Source: Streptomyces tagetis
GTDB taxonomy: Bacteria > Actinomycetota > Actinomycetes > Streptomycetales > Streptomycetaceae
Length of the DNA stretch: 64,000 nucleotides
Assembly: GCF_018069565.1 (NCBI RefSeq)
Contig: NZ_JAGPNL010000002.1
Span: 248,001-312,000 of the forward strand
Direction: 5' to 3'
The notes beneath the pieces were generated by a model that ran no database searches, was not told where the DNA came from, and was given only the letters and a program-made list of their open reading frames with translations. Of this stretch, positions 16,951 to 25,129 are shown piece after piece. Within the stretch, counting starts at the first letter, position 1; the number at the start of each line of letters is the position of its first letter. The translations under genes were made by a program, and so were the position numbers.

Positions 16951-17958
16951 TCATGGGGCCGAAACGGTCACCACGCACAGCATTCGCCCATCGCGGGGGA
17001 GGGTGAGCGACCCGGTGGCGAGGGCGGTGGCGAGCCGGACCGCGCCGTCCAGGGGGTCGCCCTCGGCCGCCACCCGGCGGGCGTGCGGAAGCCGCCGTTC
17101 CAACTCCCGTGCGAGCGGGGCGAGCAGCGGTTCGCCCAGCCTCGTCAGCCCGCCGGTGACGGCGACGAGCGGGTGGCCGCCGGGCGGGCAGACGGCGGCG
17201 GCGGAGTCCGCGATGTGCCGGGCGGCGGCGTTCAGGACGTTCTCGGCGACGGGGTCGTGGTCCGCGCAGGCGGCCACCTCGGGGGCGAAGGAGGCGAGGA
17301 CGGCGGGGCGGTCGGTGCGCGGGTAGAGCCGGCCGGGCAGCCCGGCCGCCGGTCCGAACCGCTCCTCGGCGCGGGCCAGCAGCGTGACGGAGCCGCCCGC
17401 GCGTCCGTCGTGGGCACGCAGCGCCGCCTCCAGTCCGGCCCGCCCGATCCAGGCGCCGCCGCCGCAGTCGCCGAGCAGATGGCCCCAGCCGTCCGCCCGC
17501 CGCCAGCGGAGCAGATCGGTGCCGGTGGCGATCAGTCCCGTGCCCGCGGCCACCACGGCGCCGGGCCGGGCGCCGAGCGCCCCGGCGTACGCGGTCACCG
17601 CGTCCGCGGCCAGCGCGACCGTCCGTGCCCCCAGTTCGCGGGCGAGGGCGCCGGGCAGTTCGGCGCGCAGCGCGTCGCCCAGGGTGGCCATGCCGGCGGC
17701 CCCGACGACGACGGTGCCGAGCCGGTCCACCCCGGCCTCGGCGGCCGACGCGCGGGCCAGCGGCAGGAGACGGTCCATCAGGTGGGCGGGGTCGACACCG
17801 CGCGGCCCGGTGCGCACCGGCTCGTCCGAGGACCGCCGCCCGAGCGGGCCGGGCCCCCGGGGACCGGCGGTGCCGGCGACCACCCGCAGGCCCGAGCCGC
17901 CGGAGTCCACGGCCAGGAACCCGGGACCGCCCGGACCCTCCGCCCGGGGCCCGGTCAC
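16951..17958 (-). CDS. BadF/BadG-type N-acetylglucosamine kinase-like protein
   Basis: ASKHA-fold sugar kinase of 335 residues. Phosphate-binding motif 1 is FLAVDSGGSGLRVV near the N-terminus, motif 2 VVAAGTGLIATG, then the WGHLLGDCGGGAWIGRAGLEAAL signature of the BadF/NagK group and the adenosine motif VTGGLTRLGEPLLAPL. Members phosphorylate N-acetylglucosamine or related sugars. GTG 17958 is the only reasonable start, since no other start codon lies in frame nearby; no clear ribosome site precedes it. It diverges from ung. A half-match to the DasR operator (GTGGACCAGT) lies in the ung promoter region, too weak to list. Confidence 0.85.
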   Translation of the reverse strand: MTGPRAEGPGGPGFLAVDSGGSGLRVVAGTAGPRGPGPLGRRSSDEPVRTGPRGVDPAHLMDRLLPLARASAAEAGVDRLGTVVVGAAGMATLGDALRAELPGALARELGARTVALAADAVTAYAGALGARPGAVVAAGTGLIATGTDLLRWRRADGWGHLLGDCGGGAWIGRAGLEAALRAHDGRAGGSVTLLARAEERFGPAAGLPGRLYPRTDRPAVLASFAPEVAACADHDPVAENVLNAAARHIADSAAAVCPPGGHPLVAVTGGLTRLGEPLLAPLARELERRLPHARRVAAEGDPLDGAVRLATALATGSLTLPRDGRMLCVVTVSAP

Positions 17959-18162
17959 GGGCGCGGACGGGGCGGACGGCGGGGCGGGGTGACGCTGACC
18001 AGGGTGCGCAACGGCGCTCCTCTCCCGGGGCGGGCGCGGCCTGCCCCGCGTGACGCCGGTGATGACCCGACGACGAGGAGGGTAGCGGCCGGGAGCGCCC
18101 TCCGGGTGGGTGTCCGGTCCACGGTGGGGCGTTGTCGGTGTGGACCAGTAGAGTGACGCGGC

Positions 18163-18840
18163 GTGGCACGACGACCGTTGCATGAACTTGTAGAGGCGGG
18201 ATGGGCGAAGGCCCTGGAGCCCGTGGCCGGACGCATCGCGGGCATGGGGGACTTCCTGCGCGCCGAGGTGGCGGCCGGCCGGACGTATCTCCCCGCGGGC
18301 GCGAACGTGTTGCGCGCCTTCCAGCAGCCCTTCGACGACGTGAGGGTCCTGATCGTCGGTCAAGACCCGTATCCGACACCGGGGATGGCGATCGGGCTGA
18401 GCTTCGCGGTCGCCCCCGAGGTGCGGTCGCTGCCGGGCAGCCTGGAGAACATCTACCGGGAGATGAACACCGACCTGGGGCTGGAGCGGCCCTCCAACGG
18501 CGACCTCACCCCGTGGACCCGGCAGGGCGTGCTGCTGCTCAACAGGGCGCTGACCACGGCCCCGCGCAAGCCGGGCGCCCACCGGGGCAAGGGGTGGGAG
18601 GAGGTCACCGAGCAGGCCATCCGCGCGCTCGCCGCACGGGGACGGCCGCTGGTGTCGATCCTGTGGGGCCGGGACGCCCGCAATCTGCGCCCGCTGCTCG
18701 GGGAGTACCCCGCGATCGAGTCCGCCCACCCCTCGCCGATGTCGGCGGACCGGGGCTTCTTCGGCTCGCGCCCCTTCAGCCGGGCCAACGACCTGCTCGC
18801 ACGGCAGGGCGCCCAGCCGGTGGACTGGCGCCTGCCGTAG
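18163..18840 (+). CDS. ung: Uracil-DNA glycosylase (family 1)
   Basis: Removes uracil from DNA, starting base-excision repair. 225 residues, the usual length. The catalytic water-activating motif [20 protein letters not shown], the PPSLxNIYxE-like segment [14 protein letters not shown], the LLLNRALTT strand and the DNA-intercalating [21 protein letters not shown] loop are all visible and intact. The GTG start lies only eight bases after a -10-like TAGAGT (18149-18154), so the mRNA may be leaderless. Monocistronic, divergent from the BadF-type kinase and convergent with the acyl-CoA dehydrogenase. Confidence 0.96.
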   Translation: MARRPLHELVEAGWAKALEPVAGRIAGMGDFLRAEVAAGRTYLPAGANVLRAFQQPFDDVRVLIVGQDPYPTPGMAIGLSFAVAPEVRSLPGSLENIYREMNTDLGLERPSNGDLTPWTRQGVLLLNRALTTAPRKPGAHRGKGWEEVTEQAIRALAARGRPLVSILWGRDARNLRPLLGEYPAIESAHPSPMSADRGFFGSRPFSRANDLLARQGAQPVDWRLP

Positions 18841-18970
18841 CCCACGCGGTACGGACGCGGCCCGTGGCCGGCGGACCGGGCGCCGCCACGGGGCACCCCG
18901 TACGGACCCGGGCCGCCGGACGAGGACCGGCGGCCGGGACGCACGGCACGTCCGGCAGGCGGGAGAGGAG

Positions 18971-19017
18971 CGGGGCGCCGACCGGGGTACGGCGTGCGCG
19001 GGGCGCCGACCGGGGTA
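18971..19017. repeat. Two direct copies of a 28-bp unit
   Basis: The 19-mer CGGGGCGCCGACCGGGGTA occurs at 18971-18989 and again at 18999-19017, each followed by a similar nine-base segment. It lies in the spacer between the convergent ung and acyl-CoA dehydrogenase genes. Confidence 0.85.
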
Positions 19018-19103
19018 AGACGCGCGCCACCCGTCCCCACGCGGCCGGCGGCACCCGCCCCCGGCCCGCCCGCCGTCAGGCCCCGCTCCCCCTCCCGCCC
19101 CGG

Positions 19104-20786
19104 TCAGACCCCGTCCGGCAGCGCACGCCCCAGGACCCCGTCGACGTCCGCGCCGTCGGGCAGCGTCCCGAAGGAGTGCCCCCAGTCGCCGCCCAGCCGG
19201 GACGCGCAGAACGCGTCGGCGACCGCCGGCGGGGCGTGCCGGACCAGCAGGGACGCCTGGAGGGCGAGCGCCATCCGCTCCACCAGACGCCGCGCCCCGT
19301 ACTCGGACCCCTCGCCGAGCCGCGACTCCAGCCCGGCCACGGCGGCGTCGAGCCGGGCGTCGGCCCCGCGGGCGAGGGCCAGCTCGGAGAAGAGGGCGTG
19401 CGCGGTGGCGGGGGAGCGGCCCAGCGCCCGCAGCACGTCGAGCGCGTTGACGTTGCCCGAGCCCTCCCAGATGGAGAGCAGCGGGGCCTCCCGGTAGTGG
19501 CGGGGCATGCCGGAGTCCTCCACGTACCCGTTGCCGCCGAGGCACTCCAGGGCCTCCGCGGTGAACGCCGGTCCCCGCTTGGTCACCCAGTACTTGCCGA
19601 CGGCGGTGGCGATCCGCCGGAAGGCCGCCTCCTCGGCGTCCCCCCGCGCCGCCCGGTCGGCCGCCCCGGCCAGCCGCAGCGTGAGCGCGGTCGCCGCCTC
19701 GGACTCCAGGGCCAGATCGGCCAGGACGTTGCGCATCAGCGGCTGGTCGATCAGCCGGGCGCCGAAGGCGCTGCGGTGCCGCACGTGGTGTCCGGCCTCG
19801 ACGAGCGTCTTGCGCATCAGCGTCGCCGAGGACATCACACAGTCCAGGCGGGTGCAGTTGACCATCTCGATGATGGTCTTGACGCCCTGTCCCTCGGGCC
19901 CGACCAGCCAGGCCACCGTCCCGTCGAACTCTGGTTCCGAGGACGCGTTGGACCGGTTGCCGAGCTTGTCCTTGAGGCGCTGGATGCGGAAGGTGTTGCG
20001 GGTGCCGTCGGGCAGCACGCGCGGCACCAGGAAGCAGGAGAGCCCGCCCGGGGCCTGGGCCAGCACCAGGAAGAGGTCGGACATCGGGGCGGAGGTGAAC
20101 CACTTGTGCCCGCGCAGCGTGTACAGGCCGGGCTCGGCGGTGGGGGCGGCGCTCGTGGTGTTGGTCCGCACGTCCGAGCCGCCCTGCTTCTCGGTCATCC
20201 CCATGCCGGCCAGCAGGCCCCGCTTCTCGGCCGGGGCGCGCAGGCCGGGGTCGTACTCCCGGCTGGTCAGCAGCGGTTCGTAGAGCTTGGCCAGATCCGG
20301 CCGGCGGCGCAGCACCGGCACCGCCGCGTACGTCATCGACGTCGGGCAGCCGTGCCCCGCCTCGGTGTGCCCCCACACCAGCCCGCCCGCGGTCCGGGCG
20401 ACGTGGGCGCCGGGCCGGTCGTCGGCCCAGGGGGCGCCGGCCAGCCCCTCGCCGACCGCCACGCGCATCAGGCGGTGCCAGCTCGGGTGGTGGTCGACCT
20501 CGTCGACCCGGTTCCCGTACCGGTCGTGGGTGCGCAGCTCCGGCGCGTGGCGGTTGGCCAGATCGCCCCACTCCTGGGCCTCGGCGCTGCCGGCCCGCCG
20601 GCCCAGGCGGCGCAGGTCCTCCTCGGCCCAGCCCGCGCCCTCCCGCCGCACCCCCTCCAGCAGGGCGGTGTCCTCGGCGGCGTCGTAGGGGGCCAGGGGC
20701 GGCGGCTGGTTGGTGACCTCGTGCGTGGCCCACCCCTCGGGGCGGCCCGCGGACTCCTCGTACGGCTCGTGCGCGAGTGTCGTCAT
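19104..20786 (-). CDS. AidB-like acyl-CoA dehydrogenase
   Basis: FAD-dependent enzyme of the AidB/isovaleryl-CoA dehydrogenase branch, 560 residues. E. coli AidB is 541 residues and protects DNA against alkylation; other members oxidise acyl-CoAs. Visible features are the N-terminal HEVTNQPPPLAPYD typical of AidB, the FAD/substrate loop GMGMTEKQGGSDVRTNTT, GHKWFTSAPMSDLFLVLAQ, EALECLGGNGYVEDSGMPRHYR and the late WEGSGNVNALDVLRAL. The C-terminal DNA-binding-like region is shorter and less basic than in E. coli. ATG 20786 opens the conserved N-terminus. It diverges from a PaaX-type repressor across 71 bp containing a perfect 9-bp inverted repeat. Confidence 0.9.
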   Translation of the reverse strand: MTTLAHEPYEESAGRPEGWATHEVTNQPPPLAPYDAAEDTALLEGVRREGAGWAEEDLRRLGRRAGSAEAQEWGDLANRHAPELRTHDRYGNRVDEVDHHPSWHRLMRVAVGEGLAGAPWADDRPGAHVARTAGGLVWGHTEAGHGCPTSMTYAAVPVLRRRPDLAKLYEPLLTSREYDPGLRAPAEKRGLLAGMGMTEKQGGSDVRTNTTSAAPTAEPGLYTLRGHKWFTSAPMSDLFLVLAQAPGGLSCFLVPRVLPDGTRNTFRIQRLKDKLGNRSNASSEPEFDGTVAWLVGPEGQGVKTIIEMVNCTRLDCVMSSATLMRKTLVEAGHHVRHRSAFGARLIDQPLMRNVLADLALESEAATALTLRLAGAADRAARGDAEEAAFRRIATAVGKYWVTKRGPAFTAEALECLGGNGYVEDSGMPRHYREAPLLSIWEGSGNVNALDVLRALGRSPATAHALFSELALARGADARLDAAVAGLESRLGEGSEYGARRLVERMALALQASLLVRHAPPAVADAFCASRLGGDWGHSFGTLPDGADVDGVLGRALPDGV

Positions 20787-20793
20787 ACCCCGA

Positions 20794-20833
20794 GTGTTGC
20801 ACTGTGTCTGCGGCTGTAGCAATCGTGCAACAC
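20794..20833. promoter_or_regulatory. Inverted-repeat operator shared by the acyl-CoA dehydrogenase and PaaX-type genes
   Basis: GTGTTGCAC (20794-20802) is mirrored exactly by GTGCAACAC (20825-20833) with 22 bases between. It fills most of the 71-bp divergent promoter region. The right arm is just ahead of a -10-like TAGAGT (20846-20851) for the regulator gene. A site for the PaaX-type repressor is the simplest reading (inference). Confidence 0.6.
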
Positions 20834-20857
20834 GGTCGGCCCCCGTAGAGTACGGGC

Positions 20858-21631
20858 GTGTCCCTGCGGATGAACGACCCCGCGCCCCCGGGCGAACCGG
20901 CGCTGCGCCCCCTGTCCGCGCGGTCCGTCCTGCTGAGCCTGCTGCTCGGCACCCATCCCCCGGAACTGCCGGCCCGGGATCTGGTGCACCTGGCGGAACG
21001 CTTCGGCGTCGGCTCCTCCACCGCGCGGGCGGCGCTCAGCCGCATGGCGTCGGCGGGCGACCTGCGGCGCACCGGGGAGCCCGGGTACCGCCTCAGCGAA
21101 CGGCTGCTGGAGCGCCAGCGGCGCCAGGACGAGGCCGTACGGCCGCACACGCGCCCCTGGGACGGCGAGTGGGAGATGGTCGTGATCACCGCGACCGGAC
21201 GCGGCCCCGCCGAACGCGCCGAACTGCGTGCCCGGCTGGCCGCCCTGCGCCTCGCCGAACTCCGCGAGGGCGTCTGGCTGCGCCCCGCCAACCTCCGCCG
21301 CCCGCTGCCCGGGGACCTCGGCCGGGTCGCGGAGCGCTACACCTGCCGGCCCGGCGACCGGCCCGATGCCGAACTGGCGGCGGCACTCTGGCCGTTGGAC
21401 GCCTGGGCGGACACGGCCCGCGCGCTGCTCGCCCACGTCGACGCGGTCCGGGACCCGGCCGGCCGCCTCACCGCCTTCGCGGCCGTCGTACGCCACCTGC
21501 TCGCGGACCCCGTCCTGCCCCCGCCGCTCCTGCCGGACGACTGGCCCGGACCGGCCCTGCGCGACGCCTACACGCGCTACCAGCGGGAACAGGCCGGGCG
21601 GGTCCGGGCGGAGGGTGACCCCCCGGGGTGA
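20858..21631 (+). CDS. PaaX-family transcriptional repressor
   Basis: 257 residues. A winged-helix N-terminus (SARSVLLSLLLGTHPPELPARDLVHLAERFGVGSSTARAALSRMASAGDL) is followed by the PaaX middle domain (WDGEWEMVVI, then RLAELREGVWLRPANL) and a helical C-terminal domain (ALLAHVDAVRDPAGRLTAFAAVVRHLLADP). PaaX repressors respond to aryl- or acyl-CoA thioesters, which fits control of the divergent acyl-CoA dehydrogenase. The GTG lies six bases after TAGAGT, so transcript start and start codon probably coincide (leaderless). A strong hairpin follows the stop. Confidence 0.88.
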   Translation: MSLRMNDPAPPGEPALRPLSARSVLLSLLLGTHPPELPARDLVHLAERFGVGSSTARAALSRMASAGDLRRTGEPGYRLSERLLERQRRQDEAVRPHTRPWDGEWEMVVITATGRGPAERAELRARLAALRLAELREGVWLRPANLRRPLPGDLGRVAERYTCRPGDRPDAELAAALWPLDAWADTARALLAHVDAVRDPAGRLTAFAAVVRHLLADPVLPPPLLPDDWPGPALRDAYTRYQREQAGRVRAEGDPPG

Positions 21632-21637
21632 GGGGAG

Positions 21638-21666
21638 GGCCGTGCGCGACAACGGCGCGCACGGCC
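21638..21666. terminator. Hairpin between PaaX-type gene and pectate lyase
   Basis: GGCCGTGCGCG (21638-21648) and CGCGCACGGCC (21656-21666) form a perfect 11-bp stem with a seven-base loop in the 42-bp gap between convergent stops. Probably works in both directions. Confidence 0.8.
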
Positions 21667-21673
21667 GCCGCCG

Positions 21674-22489
21674 TCACTTGTAGGTGATGTCGGACGCCGC
21701 GTACTTGCAGTACGTCCCGTCGGGGCCGGAGCCGTTCGTGCCGGGCTCCTTGCCGGTGTTGTTGCCGATGTACTTCTGGCACGGGACGATCTTCTTGCCG
21801 CTGTCCCCGACGACCGTGATCTTGCGCAGGGTGACGCTGTCGCCGTAGTTGGTGTTGATGCCCGCGATGCGGCTGCCCTTCCAGTTCACCTCGATGGTGT
21901 CGAGGTTGATGGTCCGCTTGTACTGGGTCGAGCAGTTGCCGCAGGAGCGGACGAAGGTGCCGAAGTTCCGCACGGTGAAACCGGAGATGTTCAGCGTCCC
22001 GGCCCCGTTGAACTGGAACACCTTGTCACTGGCCTCCTTCGCGCCGCCGCCGGAGACGGTGTAGACGTTCGACGACGAGGAGCCCCGGAAGGTGGCCGCG
22101 TCCTCGCCGACGTCCTCCCACCAGACGTTCTGGAGCGTGCAACTGCCCTGGCAGTGGATGCCGTCGGCGGCCGGCGCCCCGATGATGACGTTCTTCAGCA
22201 CGGCACCGGGGGCGAGTTGGAGGATCGGGCCCTGGTCCTCGTCCTGGCTGCCGGAGCCGAGGGCGCCGGTGCCGTAGAGGCGGGTCATCCCGTAGTCCTT
22301 GGTGCCGGAGACGGAGATGGTTGCGGAGACGCCCTGGCTGCCGTTGGCGGTGGGCCAGGTGGCGGCGTGCGCGGCCGGGGCTCCGGACGTCATGAGCATG
22401 CCAAGCGAGAGGCCGAGCGCGGCCAGTGCGCCGGTCACCGCGCGGACGCCGGGACGGGGGTGAGGGCGGGGGAGTGGCGTGGGGGGCAT
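21674..22489 (-). CDS. Secreted pectate lyase, polysaccharide lyase family 3
   Basis: Cleaves pectate by beta-elimination outside the cell. 271 residues: a signal peptide of about 42 residues (basic start, ALAALGLSLGMLMTSGAPA core, AHA-A cleavage), then a single right-handed beta-helix domain. PL3 features are visible: DQGPILQLAPGAVLKNVIIGAPAADGIHCQG, CTLQNVWWEDVGEDAATFRG, KVFQFNGAGTLNISGFTVRNFG, and C-GNC-TQYKR with paired cysteines. No extra binding module. ATG 22489 fits the signal peptide. A LacI-type AAGCGCTT palindrome lies about 90 bases upstream. Confidence 0.93.
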   Translation of the reverse strand: MPPTPLPRPHPRPGVRAVTGALAALGLSLGMLMTSGAPAAHAATWPTANGSQGVSATISVSGTKDYGMTRLYGTGALGSGSQDEDQGPILQLAPGAVLKNVIIGAPAADGIHCQGSCTLQNVWWEDVGEDAATFRGSSSSNVYTVSGGGAKEASDKVFQFNGAGTLNISGFTVRNFGTFVRSCGNCSTQYKRTINLDTIEVNWKGSRIAGINTNYGDSVTLRKITVVGDSGKKIVPCQKYIGNNTGKEPGTNGSGPDGTYCKYAASDITYK

Positions 22490-22580
22490 GGTTCCGGTCC
22501 CTTCGGGTGGGGGTGTGTGAGCGGTCAGGTATGTAGCTGCCGTTCATGGATGTGTGACGACGCGTCGAAACGTAGGGTGC

Positions 22581-22588
22581 AAGCGCTT
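22581..22588. promoter_or_regulatory. LacI-type operator core upstream of pectate lyase
   Basis: The perfect palindrome AAGCGCTT, flanked as GTGCAAGCGCTTTCTAG, lies 92 bases before the pectate lyase start. Streptomyces LacI-family repressors of polysaccharide-degrading genes bind cores of this kind. Which repressor acts here is unknown. Confidence 0.5.
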
Positions 22589-22806
22589 TCTAGTCAACGC
22601 TCCGCGCAGCCCGGTTCCGGTCACCTTGGGGGTGGCGCGCGCCGAGGTCCGGCCGCCCCGCTCGGCTGTCGGGGTACTGGCGAGGCCGACCATGCGTGTT
22701 CTGTTCGTATGGAAAGTGATCATTTGCTTACGTTCTGTATATGTTGGAACCCTCTTTCGGTGATCGTTCTCTGCGGCTTTCCGATCGTTGTCCGGGTGAC
22801 GCCGAG

Positions 22807-23286
22807 ATGTCCGTGCGGCAGACCTGGGTGGTGCGGGAGGGCGGCGCCGCGTGTGCGTGGTTCGACCTCCGGCTGGCCTTCGCCGACGGCGCGTGGATCG
22901 ACGCGCTCGCCGTCCTGTCGGACGGCGGTGTCCGGGTCGACGAGGTACGGGCCGAACCGGCACTCTCCCTCGACGACCTCGCGGCGCTCGGGGAGTGGCT
23001 GGAAGGCCCCCTCTACGAGGCGTGCGTCTCCGGCGCCGCGAACGCGGGGCCGGACACCGCGCGGCGGGCGCGGGTCGCCTGGCCGCGCGGTACGGAAGGG
23101 CGCCGCCTCGTCGCGCGGGAGTACCGCGCGGCCCGTCAGGAGGGCGACGACCCCGTACTGGCGGTGATGCGGGCGACCGGACAGAGCCGCCGCAGATCGC
23201 TCCGGCTGATCGGCGAGGCCCGCGACGAGGGGTTCCTCGCGCCGCGCCACGCCCGCCGGGAGACCGGGGCGCCACCGGCACTGTGA
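22807..23286 (+). CDS. DUF6214 family protein
   Basis: About 159 residues from ATG 22807 (the frame opens at ATG 22741, which would add 22 residues). The N-terminal half (WVVREGGAACAWFDLRLAFADGAWIDALAVLSDGGVRVDEVRAEPALSLDDLAALGEWLEGPL) is a small beta/alpha unit. The C-terminal half is basic and helical (RRLVAREYRAARQEGDDPVLAVMRATGQSRRRSLRLIGEARDEGFLAPRHARR) and resembles a simple DNA-binding helix bundle. I match it to the Streptomyces DUF6214 family; function unknown. The preceding 22690-22760 is unusually AT-rich and probably holds the promoter, which favours the later start. Confidence 0.75.
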   Translation: MSVRQTWVVREGGAACAWFDLRLAFADGAWIDALAVLSDGGVRVDEVRAEPALSLDDLAALGEWLEGPLYEACVSGAANAGPDTARRARVAWPRGTEGRRLVAREYRAARQEGDDPVLAVMRATGQSRRRSLRLIGEARDEGFLAPRHARRETGAPPAL

Positions 23287-23322
23287 CCGGCCGCGTCCAC
23301 TCCGCGCTCCCCGCGTCACCCG

Positions 23323-23415
23323 GCCGGAGCAGGCACGCGGGCCGGAGCAGGCACGCGGGCCGGAGCAGGCATGCCGGCGGGATCACGCGTGACGGTCGGA
23401 TCACGGGTGGCGGTC
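23323..23415. repeat. Two adjoining 18-bp tandem repeat families
   Basis: GCCGGAGCAGGCACGCGG occurs at 23323-23340 and 23341-23358, with a third variant copy at 23359-23376. Two similar 18-mers starting GGATCACG follow at 23380-23397 and 23398-23415. The last copy contains the stop codon of the TetR gene, so the array reaches into coding sequence. It separates convergent genes. Confidence 0.85.
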
Positions 23416-24087
23416 GGGCCGGTCGTCCTGGCGCGGGAGGCCCGTGGCGAAGAACCGCGACAGATCCGTCTCGCACGTCCCGCCGGGCGCCTTGGCCTCC
23501 GGCGGGACGCCCAGGCCCCAGTCGATCCCGTACCGCTTGAACAGCTCGGCGCGCAGCACCGGCACGGGCATCGGCACGCCCGGCACCAGGGCCGCGAAGA
23601 CGGCGCCCATCAGCAGCGCGCGCAGCATCGGGTAGTCGTGGTCCACGTCCCGCGAACCGTGCCGCACCACCGTGTCCCGCAGCAGCTCGGCCAGCCGCCG
23701 CTGCTCCGGGCAGGGCACGAAGCCCTCGGCCTGGAGGAGTCCGGCCATGTGGTGGCGCATGAGCACCGGCCGGTCCCGGGCGAGGCCCAGGATCGCGTCG
23801 ATGGCCCGTGCCATCCGTTCCGGACCGTCCTCGGCGTGCGGCTCGCGCTCCAGGGCCTCCTCCAGCGTGCGGTGCATCAGCCGGTGCACCGCGGACTGCA
23901 CGAGGTGGCGTTTGCCCGGAAAGTAGTACGAGACCAGGCCGCGGGCCGAGCCCGCCCGGTCGGCGATGTCGCCCAGCGTGGTGGCGTCGTAGCCGCGCTC
24001 GGCGACCAGCTCGACGGCGGCTTGCAGAAGCCGCTCCTTCGAACGCCTCCGCAACTCTTCATTGACCGAGGCGCTGCGCGGGGACAT
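23401..24087 (-). CDS. TetR-family transcriptional regulator
   Basis: 228 residues. The N-terminal helix-turn-helix is RLLQAAVELVAERGYDATTLGDIADRAGSARGLVSYYFPGKRHLVQSAV. The ligand domain has HHMAGLLQAEGFVPCPEQRRLAELLRD and a C-terminus of Arg/Asp/Pro-rich repeats encoded by tandem-repeat DNA. ATG 24087 was chosen over 24120 because GCAGGAGT lies 6-7 bases upstream of it. A palindrome (24107-24119) right after the -10 box suggests self-repression. Nothing nearby identifies its other targets. Confidence 0.9.
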   Translation of the reverse strand: MSPRSASVNEELRRRSKERLLQAAVELVAERGYDATTLGDIADRAGSARGLVSYYFPGKRHLVQSAVHRLMHRTLEEALEREPHAEDGPERMARAIDAILGLARDRPVLMRHHMAGLLQAEGFVPCPEQRRLAELLRDTVVRHGSRDVDHDYPMLRALLMGAVFAALVPGVPMPVPVLRAELFKRYGIDWGLGVPPEAKAPGGTCETDLSRFFATGLPRQDDRPDRHP

Positions 24088-24106
24088 GCTGTACTCCTGC
24101 GTTGAC

Positions 24107-24125
24107 TGGCTGGCAGCCAACTATA
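24107..24125 (-). promoter_or_regulatory. TetR promoter with overlapping palindrome
   Basis: A -10-like TATAGT (complement of 24120-24125) is followed directly by TGGCTG-C-CAGCCA (complement of 24107-24119), a perfect 6-bp inverted repeat around one base. The position, just after the -10 and ahead of the ribosome site, is ideal for autorepression by the TetR protein. Confidence 0.55.
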
Positions 24126-24325
24126 CTCAGCGCTGAGGGACAGGCCCCGTGACGGGGCTGTTTCGGCTGCCGTCTTCCTCGGGCGACACGGGGGATCGTC
24201 CGAGGAAGGCCGGCCGCCCCTCCGGAAGACCCGGCCGGGATCTCCCTCGACGCGCAGAAGACGCGGCCAGAAGGCTTCCCGCCGGGCGCCGGCTCACGAC
24301 AGCGCCCTCCGATACGGGGACCCCG

Positions 24326-25042
24326 CTAGCGGCGCTCCGCCCGCCCCGTTCCGCCCGCCGCTTCCACGCCCTCCGGATGCCACCGCTCGTGGGCGAGGGC
24401 CGCGAGCGCCACCAGCAGCCCGCCGAGCAGCCAGCCGCCCACGACGTCGCTGGGCCAGTGGACGCCCAGCCACACCCGGGTCGCGCCGACGCCCACCACG
24501 CACACGACGGCGGCGGCCGACGCCGTCCGGCGCGCTCCGCGCGGGGCCCCGAGGCGGTACAGGAGCCACACCAGCGCCCCGCACACGACGGTGGCCGTCA
24601 TGGCGTGGCCGGAGGGGAAGGCGGCGTAACTCGCGGAGTCGACCGGCCGGGCCCAGAACGGCCGGGGACGGTCCACCGCCGCCTTCAGCACCTGCTGGAG
24701 CACGCTGCCCACCGCGCACGTCACCGCGAGCCACACGGCGGTCCACCGGTCCCGGAACCACCCCCACAGCCACACCACGACCCCGGCGCACAGCAGGCGC
24801 ATCGTCCACGGGTCCCAGACCCAGTCGGACAGGAACCGCGTCGCGCCGGTGACGCCACCCTCCCGCAGCGCCCAGCGGTGCGTGACGCGGGCGACGTCCC
24901 CGTCGAGGCCGGTGAGCGGAGCCCACGAGAGGGCGACCGCGACGGTCAGCAGGACGGAGGCGAGGGCGAGCGCCCCGGCCACGCGGACGGCACCGTGCGG
25001 ACCGGAGTGGCGGGGCGGGGAGACGACGGACGGCGAGTGCAT
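24326..25042 (-). CDS. PAP2-family membrane phosphatase
   Basis: Integral membrane acid phosphatase for lipid phosphates such as phosphatidic acid or undecaprenyl diphosphate. 238 residues with about six helices. The three catalytic motifs are complete: KAAVDRPRP (KxxxxxxRP type), FPSGHAM (PSGH), and TRVWLGVHWPSDVVGG (SRxxxxxHxxxD type, with Thr for Ser). ATG 25042 is preferred; GTG 25078, preceded by GAGGACA, would add 12 residues. It follows the M56 peptidase gene on the same strand, separated by a tandem 22-bp repeat. Confidence 0.9.
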   Translation of the reverse strand: MHSPSVVSPPRHSGPHGAVRVAGALALASVLLTVAVALSWAPLTGLDGDVARVTHRWALREGGVTGATRFLSDWVWDPWTMRLLCAGVVVWLWGWFRDRWTAVWLAVTCAVGSVLQQVLKAAVDRPRPFWARPVDSASYAAFPSGHAMTATVVCGALVWLLYRLGAPRGARRTASAAAVVCVVGVGATRVWLGVHWPSDVVGGWLLGGLLVALAALAHERWHPEGVEAAGGTGRAERR

Positions 25043-25085
25043 GCCGCGATGCTCGCCGACCCGGAGAGCGAGGGCCACTGTCCTC

Positions 25086-25129
25086 GCCGGTGGGCGCCGG
25101 GGCGGCTGCCGGTGGGCGCCGGGGCGGCT
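25086..25129. repeat. Two perfect tandem copies of a 22-bp unit
   Basis: The unit at 25086-25107 (starting GCCGGTGGGCGCC, ending GGGGCGGCT) is repeated exactly at 25108-25129. The second copy runs into the stop codon of the M56 gene, so the last codons of that gene are part of the repeat. Confidence 0.88.

Noticed and set aside
18141..18154. DasR half-site GTGGACCAGT before ung
   Set aside because: Only one arm matches; the other arm (TCGGTG) does not, so chance is likely.
16951..21291. A 1446-codon open frame on the minus strand
   Set aside because: It joins the BadF-type kinase to antisense of ung and a shifted frame of the dehydrogenase gene. Only the first 335 codons (16951-17958) have domain content; the rest is a high-GC artefact.
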